Source: Collimonas arenae (GTDB lineage: Bacteria > Pseudomonadota > Gammaproteobacteria > Burkholderiales > Burkholderiaceae_D). From it: a DNA stretch of 64,000 bases. How positions within the stretch are numbered: position 1 is the first letter of the stretch; every line of letters begins with the position of its first letter. Of this stretch, positions 36,128 through 44,778 are shown piece by piece. The DNA is taken from assembly GCF_001584165.1 (NCBI RefSeq), contig NZ_CP013233.1, forward strand, positions 1,364,001-1,428,000. The letters are read 5' to 3'. Under the pieces are notes generated by a model. The model was not told where the DNA came from. It saw nothing but the letters and a program-made list of their open reading frames with translations, and ran no database searches. The translations under genes and the position numbers were made by a program.

Positions 36128-36214
36128 CGTGGGGTGGGCAATTTCGCGCACGTGCCGTTGAGGTGTTTGAGCGTTCAAACCTCAAAGGATGCGTTCGCCG
36201 CACATCGAATACGC

Positions 36215-36340
36215 AGTTAAATGGGGTCAGAGTTTTTTTTTCGCGGCCTTTTGCGAAAATTACTCTGAGCCCTTTTAACGGGCCACGGAGGAAGTGTGGT
36301 GGCAGATCTACGATGTACGATCGTCGTTACTTAATGCGGT
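36215..36340. repeat. REP-like repeat, copy A
   Basis: Begins AGTTAAATGGGGTCAGAG, includes a T run, TTTTGCGAAAATTACTCTGA and CCCTTTTAACGG, and ends near CGTTACTTAATGCGG. GGGTCAGAG and CTCTGAgCC are inverted arms of a hairpin. Roughly 80 percent like copy B. GGTCAGAGTAATTTTCGC-type repeats are associated with REP-type transposases in other genomes, but none is encoded here. Confidence 0.7.
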
Positions 36341-36637
36341 CACAACTCCGTGGAAGCTTGCCGGGGTAGCCCGGCAGCTAGTCACTTTTCTTGCTTCGCC
36401 CCCTAGCCGGGCGCAAAAAAAGTAACCAAAAGAAGGCGATCGCACAGCCGTTGCCCGCCGTTGGCGGGTCCCCAAATGAGCCGCGCGCCAGTCGGATGGG
36501 ACACAAACTCGCTGCGCTCAAACATGTGTCCCATAATTCCCGACTTGCGCGCGTCTCATTTGGCAACGTCAGCATGCGAAAAGTCAAAAGCAACGGCAAA
36601 CGCCAATTCAAAAACAACATCAAAACCAACACCGAGA

Positions 36638-36760
36638 AGTTAAATGGGTCAGAGTTTTTTTTCGCGGTCTTTTGCGAAAATTACTCTGACCCCTTTTAAC
36701 GGACTACGGAGTACGTGCGGTGCTGCATCTGCAATAAACAGTCCTCGTTACTTAATGCCG
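36638..36760. repeat. REP-like repeat, copy B
   Basis: Same orientation as copy A, 423 bp further on: AGTTAAATGGGTCAGAG, T run, TTTTGCGAAAATTACTCTGA, CCCCTTTTAACGGACTACGGAG, ending CGTTACTTAATGCCG. Arms GGGTCAGAG and CTCTGACCC pair perfectly. Confidence 0.7.
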
Positions 36761-36802
36761 TTGTCAGTCCGATGGCTTCCTGCTGCTTGCAGATTCCAAA
36801 AG

Positions 36803-36857
36803 AAAAAGCCGCTGTCGTGTTCGCGAATTACATTGCGAACATGACAGCGGCTTTTTT
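36803..36857 (-). terminator. Terminator of the M16 peptidase gene
   Basis: Long stem AAAAAGCCGCTGTC / GACAGCGGCTTTTTT with inner pairing of TTCGC and GCGAA; T run on both strands. It lies 14 bp after the M16 stop codon. Confidence 0.9.
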
Positions 36858-36870
36858 GGTTTGCCCTGTT

Positions 36871-39626
36871 TTACGGCTTGGTCGTTGCTACTGCATTTGC
36901 TTTTGCCTTGGCTTCATCACGCACGATGACTACGCTTAGTTGGCTTGGATCGATGCGTTTGCGGAAGGCTTCGTTGACCTGGTTCAGCGTGAGGGCGCTG
37001 ATCTTGTCTTCGATTTGCTTGCTCCAGGCGAATGTGCGGTCCAGGTCCAGCAGTCTGGCCCAGCCGGCGCTGAGGGCGCTGTCTTGCGAGCGGGAACTCT
37101 GGTTTTCCTGCAGGATACCGGATTTGGCACGGGCCAGTTCATCGGCGCTGAAACCGTCCTTGATTACCCGGGCCAGTTCTTCCTTGACCGCTTGGTCGAC
37201 CTTGTTCAGGTTTTGCGGTGCGGAGATGGCTTGTATCGAGAAGCGGGCGGCGCGGCTGATGGCGCTGATGTCGAGCGACGAACCGATGCCGTACGACAGG
37301 CCTTCCTTCTGTCGAACCCGATCAACCAGACGCGATTTCAAGCCGCCTCCGCCGAACAGGTAGTTGGCAACCATCATGGCCGGATAATCGGCGTCGTCGT
37401 CGCGCATGTCGAGGTTCAGGCGTGCCACGTAAAAGCCGTTTTCCTTATCTGGTGAATTGATCACCTTCTGCATCGGCGCGACATCGAAGTTATGGCGGAT
37501 CACGCGCGCGTAGGGCGCGGCGCTTTGCCATGTACCGAATTCATCCTGGATCACCTTGGTGACGGCGGCAACATCGAAATCACCGACGATTGCCAGCTCG
37601 CCCTGCGAGGCGCCGTAGAAATCATGATGGAAAGCGCTGACGTCAGCCAGCGAGGTCGCATTGATGCTGGCGATCTGCTGGTCTATGCTCTGCGCGCCAG
37701 CCAATGGCCTTGCGGGTATTGGTTGAAATGTGCGGCGATGGCTTCGGAGGCCAGCGTGCTCGGCTCATTGCGCGATGCTTCCAGTCCAACCAGGGCTTCC
37801 TTGCGCATCCGCTCGAATTCAGCCGGATCGAAACGCGGATGCTTGAGTACGCTGGCAACCAGTTGCAGCGCCGCGGGAAGATTGCTGCGGTGGTCTGGAA
37901 TTGCGTCAGGCTGCCGCTGATCTTGAGCTTGGAAAACTCGTCGGCCAGTTGCTCGCGGGTCAGGGTGCTGCTGCCGCGCATCAGCATGGCATCGGCCAGT
38001 TCGGATGCGGTTTTCTTGCCGAACAGGCTTTTTTCATCGCCCCACAGCAGATCCAGCTTGACCGAGACGGTTTCACCGCGGGTCTTCTTCGGCAGCAATG
38101 CCAGTTTCAATCCACCCACCTTGGAACGCTGGGTGCGGGCATCGATATTCGCTTGCGACGGATCGAAGGCTTCGCCGTCGGCGATGGCTTGCTGCGGCTT
38201 GTACTCCTTCAGTACTTCAACCACGCTTGGCGCCGCCGGTACATCGGCGCGTTGCGGCTGGTCTTCCGGCAGGAACATGCCAACCGTGCGGTTATCCCGC
38301 GTGAAGTAGTGCGCAGCAGCTGCGGCGACTTGTTCTGAAGTGACCTTGTTCGAGCGATCACGGCCCAGGAACAGCAGGCGCCAGTCGCCCAGTGCGATGG
38401 TGCTGGACATGGCAACGCCGACTTTCTGGTGATCGTTCAGCAGCTTTTCGAAACCGTTGGCGTTGGCCAGGCGCACCCTTTCCATTTCTTCCGGGTAGGC
38501 GGGGTTTGGCAAATTGCTCGACGCCGTCGATCAGCGCTTGCCGCACAGGTTCAATCGGTTCGCCTTTCTTGACCACGGCGGCGATGATTTCCAAACCAGG
38601 CGCATAACCCGTCATTTCATAATTGAACACCGCTGTGGCCTTGCCGGTTTCAACCAGAGACTTATGCAGGCGGCCGTTAGGCGTATCTGCCAGGATGGTG
38701 CCGGCGTAGGATATCGCGTCGCTGTCGGGATGCAACTCGCTCGGGATCTTGTAGGCCACCGCAACAATCTGCACGTCGCCCTGGCGCCGCACGGTGATGC
38801 TGCGCTCGCCGTCCTGGGTCGGTTCGACAGTCCAGAAGTCGCGCATCTTGCGGGCCGGCTTCGGCATCTTGCCGAACGCCTGGTTGACCCAGGCCAGGGT
38901 CTTGGCCGGATCGAACTTGCCGGCGATCAGCAGCACGGCATTGTCCGGCTGGTAATAGGTTTTATAGAAGGCTTGCAGGTTCTCGATCTTGACGTTCTCG
39001 ATATCGCTGCGGTTGCCGATGGTCGGCTTGCCGTAGTTGTGCCAATCATAGGCGACGCCTTGCAGGCGCTTGATCAGTACGCCGAATGGCGAGTTCTCGC
39101 CCTGTTCGTATTCGTTGCGGACCACTGTCATTTCACTATCCAGATCTTTCCTGGCGATGAACGAATGCAGCATGCGGTCGGCTTCCATGTCGATCGCCCA
39201 TTTCAGGTTGTCGTCGCCGGCCTGGAAGATTTCGAAGTAGTTGGTGCGATCCATGTTGGTGGTGCCGTTGAACGACATGCCGCGCTGGCTGAAGTCCTTC
39301 GGAATCGACGGATGGCTCGGCGTACCCTTGAACATCAAGTGTTCCAGCAGATGCGCCATACCGGTTTCGCCGTAGTTCTCGAAACGTGAACCGACCAGAT
39401 AGGTCATGTTGACCGTCACTGTGGGTTTCGACGAATCCGGAAACAGCAATACCTTGAAGCCGTTGGCGAACTGATATTCAGTAATGCCTTCAGCGGATGG
39501 ACCTTGGGTGACGCCGGCGGGGAGCGTGGTGGCGGCTTCCGTAAAACTGGTGAAGCCGATGCTGCAGGTAGCTGCCAGCAGGCAGGACAGCAGCCGATTA
39601 GACCATTGACGACGGAATAAATGCAT
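36871..39626 (-). CDS. M16-family zinc metallopeptidase, double-domain (three frame breaks)
   Basis: Exported insulinase/pitrilysin-type protease of about 918 residues after repair. A signal peptide (SCLLAATCSIGFTSFTEA) precedes the first M16 domain with the inverted zinc motif HxxEH in 'GMAHLLEHLMFKGTPSHP' and the distal Glu in 'VVRNEYEQGENSP'. Two further M16 units follow, ending with the inactive C-terminal half ('QGELAIVGDFDV', 'NYLFGGGGLKSRLVDRVRQKEGLSYGIGS'). Frame breaks near 38505 (one extra or two missing bases), 37882 and 37697 split it into three frames. ATG at 39626 chosen for the signal peptide. Substrate unknown. Confidence 0.87.
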
Positions 39627-39812
39627 GTAATTTCCGATCTGTTGATGTTTGGATGAACGCAATCTATCGAACAATTTGCCGAACGATTACCAGTTACCAC
39701 TTGTATCGAGAGGGACGTGCAGGGCTGAAGCTAGATGCTGCCGCCGGACAAGACAAGTATTGCTTATTTTGCCACAGCGGTAGCCGGGAAAGGAGAAGAT
39801 GAAGGGAACTGC

Positions 39813-40085
39813 TTATTCGGTCGGCGGAACATAACCGGTGGCGGCATCGGCGCCATCGCCGAAGAAATGCTTTTCCATTTGCACCGCCAGGTATTTGCGC
39901 GCGCGCACGTCGGCCAGGTTCAGGCGGTTTTCGTTGACCAGCATGGTCTGGTGCTTGAGCCAGGCGGCCCAGGCTTCCTTGGAGACGCTTTCATAGATGC
40001 GCTTGCCCAACTCGCCTGGGTAAGGCGGGAAATCGAGACCTTCCGCTTCTTTGTCGAGTTTGATGCAGTGAATGATGCGTGCCAT
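39813..40085 (-). CDS. yggX: YggX family probable Fe(2+)-trafficking / oxidative damage protection protein
   Basis: A 90-residue protein with the family sequence: '[55 protein letters not shown]', then '[14 protein letters not shown]'. The single conserved Cys is present at 'IHCIKL'. YggX links iron supply and protection of Fe-S clusters from oxidation. Stands alone between the M16 gene and argA, same strand. Confidence 0.95.
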   Translation of the reverse strand: MARIIHCIKLDKEAEGLDFPPYPGELGKRIYESVSKEAWAAWLKHQTMLVNENRLNLADVRARKYLAVQMEKHFFGDGADAATGYVPPTE

Positions 40086-40194
40086 GGTTTTTCCTTGTAG
40101 ATGTGCGAGTCCGAGCTATTGGTTGGACCCAGTTTTAAGATTGCAGTTGCCGCTAAAAGCGGCGCCGCAAATTCGTTATCCGGCCTGGTATGGA

Positions 40195-41505
40195 TTACAG
40201 CGTCTTGATCAATACCAGCGATTTCCGTTGCCAGTTGTACATGTGCTGGCGATCCTTCGGCAAGTCGTCGACCGTGGCGTGGACGAAGCCGCGCCGCAGG
40301 AACCAGTGCGAGGTGCGGGTGGTCAGCACGAACAGCTTGGTGAAGCCGGCCGCGCGCGCCCGGCTTTCCATGTGCTTCAGGATACGTTCGCCGTCGCCTT
40401 GCGCCTGCACTTCCGGATTGACAGTCAGGCAGGCCATTTCGGCCATTTTTTCCGCCGGGAACGGATACAGCGCCGCGCAGCCGAAGATCACGCCATCATG
40501 CTCGATCACCGAGAAGTAATGGATCTCGCGCTCGATCAATTCGCGGCCGCGCTTGACCAAGGTACCATCGGCTTCCAGAGGTTCGATCAGCTTGAGGATG
40601 CCGCCGACGTCTTCAATCGTCGCTTCGCGCAGGCTTTCCAGGTTTTCGTACGAAATCATGGTGCCCACGCCATCGTGGGTGAACAATTCCAGCAGCACCG
40701 AGCCATCGGTGGCGAACGGCACCACGTGGGCGCGCGGCACACCGGCGTTACAGGCTTTGATCGCGTGCTGCAGGTAGAAGGCCGAATCGGCCGGCAGGCA
40801 GCCGCTGTCCAGCACGGCTTGCGCCTGGTGCGACGACAGTTCGCGAATTTCGGTATCGCCGGCATCTTTCATCAACGGTGTTTCGCTGATGAAGATCAGT
40901 TTTTCGGCGCGCAGCGAAATCGCCGCCGCCACCGCCACGTCTTCCATGGTCAGATTGAAGGCCTCGCCGGTTGGCGAGAAGCCCAGCGGCGACAGTAGCA
41001 CCAGACCGCCAGCGTTCAGAATCGGGTGGATGGTGTCGTAGTCGATCTTGCGCACCACACCGGTCAGTTGCAGATCGGCGCCATCAATCACGCCCAGGGG
41101 ACGAGCGGTGACAAAGTTGCCAGAAATGATACGAATCGCCGCATGCGCCATCGGCGTATTCGGCAAGCCCTGGCTGAATGCCGCCTCGATATCCAGGCGC
41201 AACTCACCGGCGGCTTCCTTGGCGCACTCAAGCGCCGCAGTATCGGTAATGCGCAAGCCATTGTGGAAGCGCGCTTCGACGTTACGCAGCGCCAGCTGCT
41301 CTTCTACCTGCGGTCGTGAGCCGTGCACAATCACGACCTTGATGCCGAGTGCATGCAGCAGCGACAAGTCCTGCGCCAGCACCGGCAGCGCGCCGGCGGT
41401 GACCAGTTCGCCCGGAAAGGCGACCACAAAGGTCTTGCCCCGGAAGGCATGGATATACGGTGCGACCGAGCGCAGCCATTCTACGAATTCATTGGGATTT
41501 TCCAT
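40195..41505 (-). CDS. argA: Amino-acid N-acetyltransferase (N-acetylglutamate synthase)
   Basis: First step of arginine synthesis: acetyl-CoA plus glutamate to N-acetylglutamate. At 436 residues it is the classical two-domain ArgA. The amino acid kinase-like domain (about 1-285) shows 'YIHAFRGKTFVVAFPGELV' and 'VIVHGSRPQVEEQL', with feedback-inhibition type residues. The GNAT domain (about 290-436) has 'VIFGCAALYPFP', 'MACLTVNPEVQAQGDGERILKHM' (acetyl-CoA loop) and 'LFVLTTRTSHWFLRRGF'. ATG at 41505 chosen; ATG at 41514 gives three more residues. Confidence 0.95.
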   Translation of the reverse strand: MENPNEFVEWLRSVAPYIHAFRGKTFVVAFPGELVTAGALPVLAQDLSLLHALGIKVVIVHGSRPQVEEQLALRNVEARFHNGLRITDTAALECAKEAAGELRLDIEAAFSQGLPNTPMAHAAIRIISGNFVTARPLGVIDGADLQLTGVVRKIDYDTIHPILNAGGLVLLSPLGFSPTGEAFNLTMEDVAVAAAISLRAEKLIFISETPLMKDAGDTEIRELSSHQAQAVLDSGCLPADSAFYLQHAIKACNAGVPRAHVVPFATDGSVLLELFTHDGVGTMISYENLESLREATIEDVGGILKLIEPLEADGTLVKRGRELIEREIHYFSVIEHDGVIFGCAALYPFPAEKMAEMACLTVNPEVQAQGDGERILKHMESRARAAGFTKLFVLTTRTSHWFLRRGFVHATVDDLPKDRQHMYNWQRKSLVLIKTL

Positions 41506-41724
41506 GCCGCTCATTATATACAGGACACCATACCGGCTGCACGGATTCGCTGATTTGTAGGCAGTTTTATCGCCGGCGTCGCGAGTGGGCGACAAGTTGC
41601 AAGCGATTGCAACGTTTCGTGCAGTTTGCTGCCCGGCCCGTACTGCTATAGGGATGGCATTTCAGGCACGAAAAACGCCGTTAAATTGGAGCCAATAGGC
41701 CGACCGCAATGCGATAATCCGGCC

Positions 41725-42228
41725 ATGATAAATACGATTACCATTGAATTCGAGCCTGCCGATGTACAGCAGCTGCTGCAACATGCAAACTCAGCGACCG
41801 AGCACCTGCCGTGCATGGGCGATCAATTCGTCGCCAAATACTACGAAGGCGGCAAGATCATCACCAAAAACGACTGGCCCGATGTCAGCCAGATCGATCT
41901 CACCAGGATTCCGCCGGCGCTGTTCCTAGTCAACGATTCATTCTTGATGAGCAACGGCATCAACCCGCAGGAAGCCGTCGCCTGCGTCTACAAGAACGGT
42001 CACGTTCCTTCGGAACAGCAGAACGAAAGCGACGCGTTTGCACTGGGCTCCGAGGAACTGCCGACCGTGACCCGGATACTGGCCCGCGATTTCGATGGCG
42101 TCGAGACCGCGCGCAAAGTGCGCATTACCTTCTTGCACGATCCGCGCAAGGGACCGGTGGTGTCGCTCGAACTGGTGGACGACCTGCGCGAGACGCCTGA
42201 CATCCGGATCGTTAATCGACGACCCTAA
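41725..42228 (+). CDS. Hypothetical protein, 167 residues
   Basis: Unrecognised soluble protein without signal peptide or membrane helix. It reads 'MINTITIEFEPADVQQLLQHA' at the start, and contains 'CMGDQFVAKYYEGGKIITKND', 'PALFLVNDSFLMSNG' and 'DDLRETPDIRIVNRRP' at the end. Codon use is like that of its neighbours, so the gene is credible. Divergent from argA with a 219-bp gap, convergent with a CusF-like gene. No function suggested. Confidence 0.7.
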   Translation: MINTITIEFEPADVQQLLQHANSATEHLPCMGDQFVAKYYEGGKIITKNDWPDVSQIDLTRIPPALFLVNDSFLMSNGINPQEAVACVYKNGHVPSEQQNESDAFALGSEELPTVTRILARDFDGVETARKVRITFLHDPRKGPVVSLELVDDLRETPDIRIVNRRP

Positions 42229-42250
42229 CGCCAATTCTTCAAACGCTTGC

Positions 42251-42603
42251 TTATTGCGCCTCAGCCAGTTCCAGGCTGACAATGGTCAGTTGACCATCGA
42301 CCTTATCAATCGCAAACCGCACCTTGTCGCCGGCCTTGAACTGTTCCAGCATGCCGGGATCGCCGGCCTTGAACAGCATGGTCATGGCGGGAATCTCGAA
42401 GTTGGGATTTCTTCGTGCTTGATGGTGATCTTGCCGGTGCTCGCGTCGACTTTGCGGATTTCGCCGGAGACCATCGGCAGGGCATTCTGATCGGCCGGCG
42501 TGGTCTGCATGTCGGTGGCGTCGCTGGCGCGTGCCAGGTTGCTGAGTGGCAGACCGATGATCAATGTAGTGAGAATGACGATTATTTGCAGATACTGTTG
42601 CAT
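42251..42603 (-). CDS. CusF-like periplasmic copper-binding protein, first copy (one frame break)
   Basis: Periplasmic metallochaperone of 117 residues after repair. Signal peptide 'MQQYLQIIVILTTLIIGLPL' ends near NLARA. The CusF fold is visible: 'VSGEIRKVDASTGKITIKHEEIP', then 'IPAMTMLFKAGDPGMLEQFKAGDKVRFAIDKVDGQLTIVSLE'. The Cu(I) ligands His and the two Met of MTM are present; the Trp that caps the metal in E. coli CusF is Ile here. The frame breaks near 42406; one added C gives 'EEIPNFEIPAMTM'. It is separated from the main copper cluster by the cupin gene and a chitinase. Confidence 0.82.
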
Positions 42604-42990
42604 GGTCAGGTCCTTTCGAGCTGCGCGCTTGCATTCGCGCTATTGAGATGACATGGGATTTTTCCAGGATATAAAGTTGAAGGTGCGGACGAACCGGCGC
42701 TAATCAAGCGCCGTTGCATGCTGTTGCCTAACGCGTCGCCTGCCGCCAGAAGTCGATAGTCGGTCACAGTGGAAAAAAAGTACCGGCTTTTTACAGCTCG
42801 TTACGAAATGCAAAAATGATATTTTTTTGAAATATTCGCCTGATTTCCGGTTCGCTTCGACGTCTGCCGCCGGCAAATCACGACCAGTCCACTTGCGGCA
42901 ACCTGGTTTCAGAAGCGCGCAAATAAGTCCATATAAACAACGTGTTGGATGGAACGGGACAACCCCTTTGCCGATCGGGGAGCATACTCG
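42604..42990. other. Intergenic stretch before the cupin gene promoter
   Basis: About 390 bp with no supported gene. It holds a poly-A/T patch (AAAATGATATTTTTTTGAAATATT, about 42813-42836) and otherwise ordinary composition. The chitin-regulon promoter of the cupin/JmjC gene begins at its right end. No copper-regulator box was found before the CusF-like gene. Confidence 0.4.
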
Positions 42991-43040
42991 GCAAGACCAC
43001 TTTGATACTGATTGACATCCACTTTCGGCGCTCTTACAGT
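42991..43040 (+). promoter_or_regulatory. Composite chitin-regulon promoter of the cupin/JmjC gene
   Basis: Box GCAAGACCACTT at 42991-43002, 9 bp, TTGACA at 43012-43017, 17 bp, TACAGT at 43035-43040. The spacer starts TCCACTTTCGG, so the CCACTT direct repeat at 22 bp is kept. This box has AAGACCA where the receptor and GlcNAc-operon boxes have AATACCA; AGACCACT is also the half-site of DasR-type GlcNAc regulators. Predicted start near 43046, about 90 nt before the ATG. Confidence 0.78.
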
Positions 43041-43134
43041 GCGCTTGATCGCGCATTTCCACTTGGCAATAAATTCAGCGGCACGCGGTCGCGTACGGTT
43101 TCTGCGCGCGCCCATGCAATTACGGAGACAACTC

Positions 43135-44172
43135 ATGAAGCAGGTTGAACGTAGCCCCAGCATCATCAATGACGACTGGCGCCGTTGGATTGGCGAAAAT
43201 CTGGTGTTGGGCGCAAGTCCGCAAAGCCTGTCCGATGTATTGGTCGCCAACGGCGTGAGGCGGGAAGAGGCGGAACGGGAAGTGCGGATGGCATTTTCCA
43301 GCCCCTACCTGCAAGGCGCAAGCCTGGCAGAAAAACGCCTCCAGAACCGCTTGAAAAAGCATGACTGGGTTCTTGATATCTACCGCACATTGAATCGTCA
43401 GACGCCCGACAGCAATCTGATTGAACGCCGCCATCAATTATCGCGCGACGATTTCTATCGCCAATATTATTTATTGAATAAACCGGTGATCATCACCGGC
43501 ATGCTGGACGACTGGCCGGCCATGACGAAATGGAATTTCGATTTCTTTCGCACGCATTTCGGCGAGCGCGAAGTTGAAGTGCAAATGGGGCGCTCGCGGG
43601 ATGCCAACTACGAGATCAATTGCACCCAGCATAAGCACAAGATGTGCTTGAGTGCTTATCTGGAAATGATCGAAAGTGCGCAGGAGAGCAATGATTTCTA
43701 CATGACGGCCAACAATTCTTCAGCCAATCGACAAGCTTTGGCAGAGTTATGGCAAGACATCGGGCGCCTCCCAGAATACCTGAGGCCGGATTCGCCGGAC
43801 GACGGTTTCCTGTGGCTGGGACCGAAGGGGACGCGAACGCCATTTCACCACGACCTGACCAATAACTTCATGGCACAGGTGATTGGCCGCAAGCATATCA
43901 AGTTGATCCCGGCTTGCGAAGTAGCGTATGTCTACAACCATCAACATTGCTACACGCCGCTCGATGGCCATGCCATCGATTACGAGCGCTTTCCACTGAT
44001 GCGCAATGTGCAGGTGCTTGACTGCGAGCTGGCGCCCGGCGAACTGCTGTTTCTTCCGGTTGGGTGCTGGCACTACGTGGAAGGGTTGGACGCCAGCGTG
44101 ACGGTGTCGCTGATTAACTTCCTGCCCGAGAATGACTACAGCAAGTTTTACTCAACCTATGCTGAGTTGTAG
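43135..44172 (+). CDS. Cupin-8/JmjC-like Fe(II)/2-oxoglutarate oxygenase-type protein
   Basis: A 345-residue soluble protein. The N-terminal 75 residues are a helical module ('WIGENLVLGASPQSLSDVLVANGVRREEAEREV'). The rest is a JmjC/cupin-8 barrel: 'PVIITGMLDDWPAMTKWNFDFFRTHFGEREVEV', metal ligands H238 (or H239) and D240 in 'TPFHHDLTNNF', lysine-containing 'GRKHIKLIPA' for 2-oxoglutarate, and distal H313 in 'PVGCWHYVEGLDAS'. The family hydroxylates proteins or small molecules; cupin-like genes of this kind are often found beside carbohydrate TonB receptors. Its promoter matches the chitin-regulon type. ATG with GGAGACAACTC before it. Confidence 0.85.
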   Translation: MKQVERSPSIINDDWRRWIGENLVLGASPQSLSDVLVANGVRREEAEREVRMAFSSPYLQGASLAEKRLQNRLKKHDWVLDIYRTLNRQTPDSNLIERRHQLSRDDFYRQYYLLNKPVIITGMLDDWPAMTKWNFDFFRTHFGEREVEVQMGRSRDANYEINCTQHKHKMCLSAYLEMIESAQESNDFYMTANNSSANRQALAELWQDIGRLPEYLRPDSPDDGFLWLGPKGTRTPFHHDLTNNFMAQVIGRKHIKLIPACEVAYVYNHQHCYTPLDGHAIDYERFPLMRNVQVLDCELAPGELLFLPVGCWHYVEGLDASVTVSLINFLPENDYSKFYSTYAEL

Positions 44173-44258
44173 ATCGTAGACCCGCGTCAAGCAGCATGCG
44201 CTGCCGCCGGTTTCTCTGAACTTTCAAAGTTAAAACGCCACAGTAGCGTTTTTCATAT

Positions 44259-44296
44259 CTAAGACCACTTGATGAAAATAATATAAATGGTATTGC
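44259..44296. promoter_or_regulatory. Pair of chitin-regulon boxes after the cupin gene
   Basis: CTAAGACCACTT at 44259-44270 and, inverted, AAATGGTATTGC at 44285-44296 (GCAATACCATTT on the minus strand). They face each other across 14 bp of AT-rich DNA. No -35 element stands at the 9-bp distance here. They may be an upstream operator for the second chitinase. Confidence 0.45.
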
Positions 44297-44324
44297 ACCG
44301 GCCTGGTGCGGTGCTTTTTTATTT
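44295..44324 (+). terminator. Terminator of the cupin/JmjC gene
   Basis: GCACCG pairs with CGGTGC around CCTGGTG-type loop sequence, followed by TTTTTTATTTT. About 120 bp after the stop codon. Confidence 0.75.
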
Positions 44325-44778
44325 TGCGGGCAGCGCTGGATTTCATTTCAGCAGCCTGTGAAAAAAAAGAAATTTGAAGTCAATTTTTATTGCTACATGG
44401 AATTAATTTGGGCGTGAAAAATTTCTTCTAACTTTTAAGTTTCTGGCATTTTTGAGCCGAAATTTCTGACCTTTACGCAAGTGGTATTGCACCTCCGGAA
44501 AATTTTTTAAACCACTTGACGACCATATTTGCCCACCGCATTCTCAGCCCAGCTGAAGGTGCAATGAACGCATAAGAGATTCAGCTAGGAGTACGCAGAC
44601 GCTTGCCGGATTTGCAGAAAATTGGCGCGGGTGCGACAGGGATCACAAGATGCAAACGTTCGCTAGTCTTGCGCGTCCTTGTGGGCGGCGGTTCCATATC
44701 TGCCCGGCATGCCTGTTTTCATCTTCATATCTCGACTTGTTTCGCGTACATCATTTTTTGTTTGAGGAGAATGGACGC
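44325..44778 (+). other. Upstream region of the second CBM-chitinase
   Basis: About 450 bp without a supported gene; the first 200 bp are AT-rich. It contains an inverted chitin-regulon box AAGTGGTATTGC (44479-44490) and, 25 bp on, ACCACTTGACG with a possible -35 TTGACG (44516-44521) and -10 CATTCT (44539-44544) at 17 bp. The spacing differs from the four canonical promoters. GAGGAGAATGGACGC precedes the chitinase ATG. Confidence 0.5.

Larger units (their letters stand above)
36128..36870. other. Repeat-rich intergenic region
   Basis: About 740 bp without a supported gene. It holds two related hairpin-forming repeats (36215-36340 and 36638-36760) around a GC-rich middle (about 36375-36630). 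The middle part has frames open on both strands, as often seen for dispersed non-coding repeats in Oxalobacteraceae. A terminator for the M16 gene lies at the right end. Confidence 0.6.

Noticed and set aside
36378..36699. Overlapping frames on both strands in the repeat region
   Set aside because: No ribosome-binding site or domain, and the sequence lies within a dispersed repeat context.
36215..36760. Insertion sequence or transposon remnant
   Set aside because: No transposase fragment and no target-site duplication could be seen; the repeats fit a non-coding REP-like element better.
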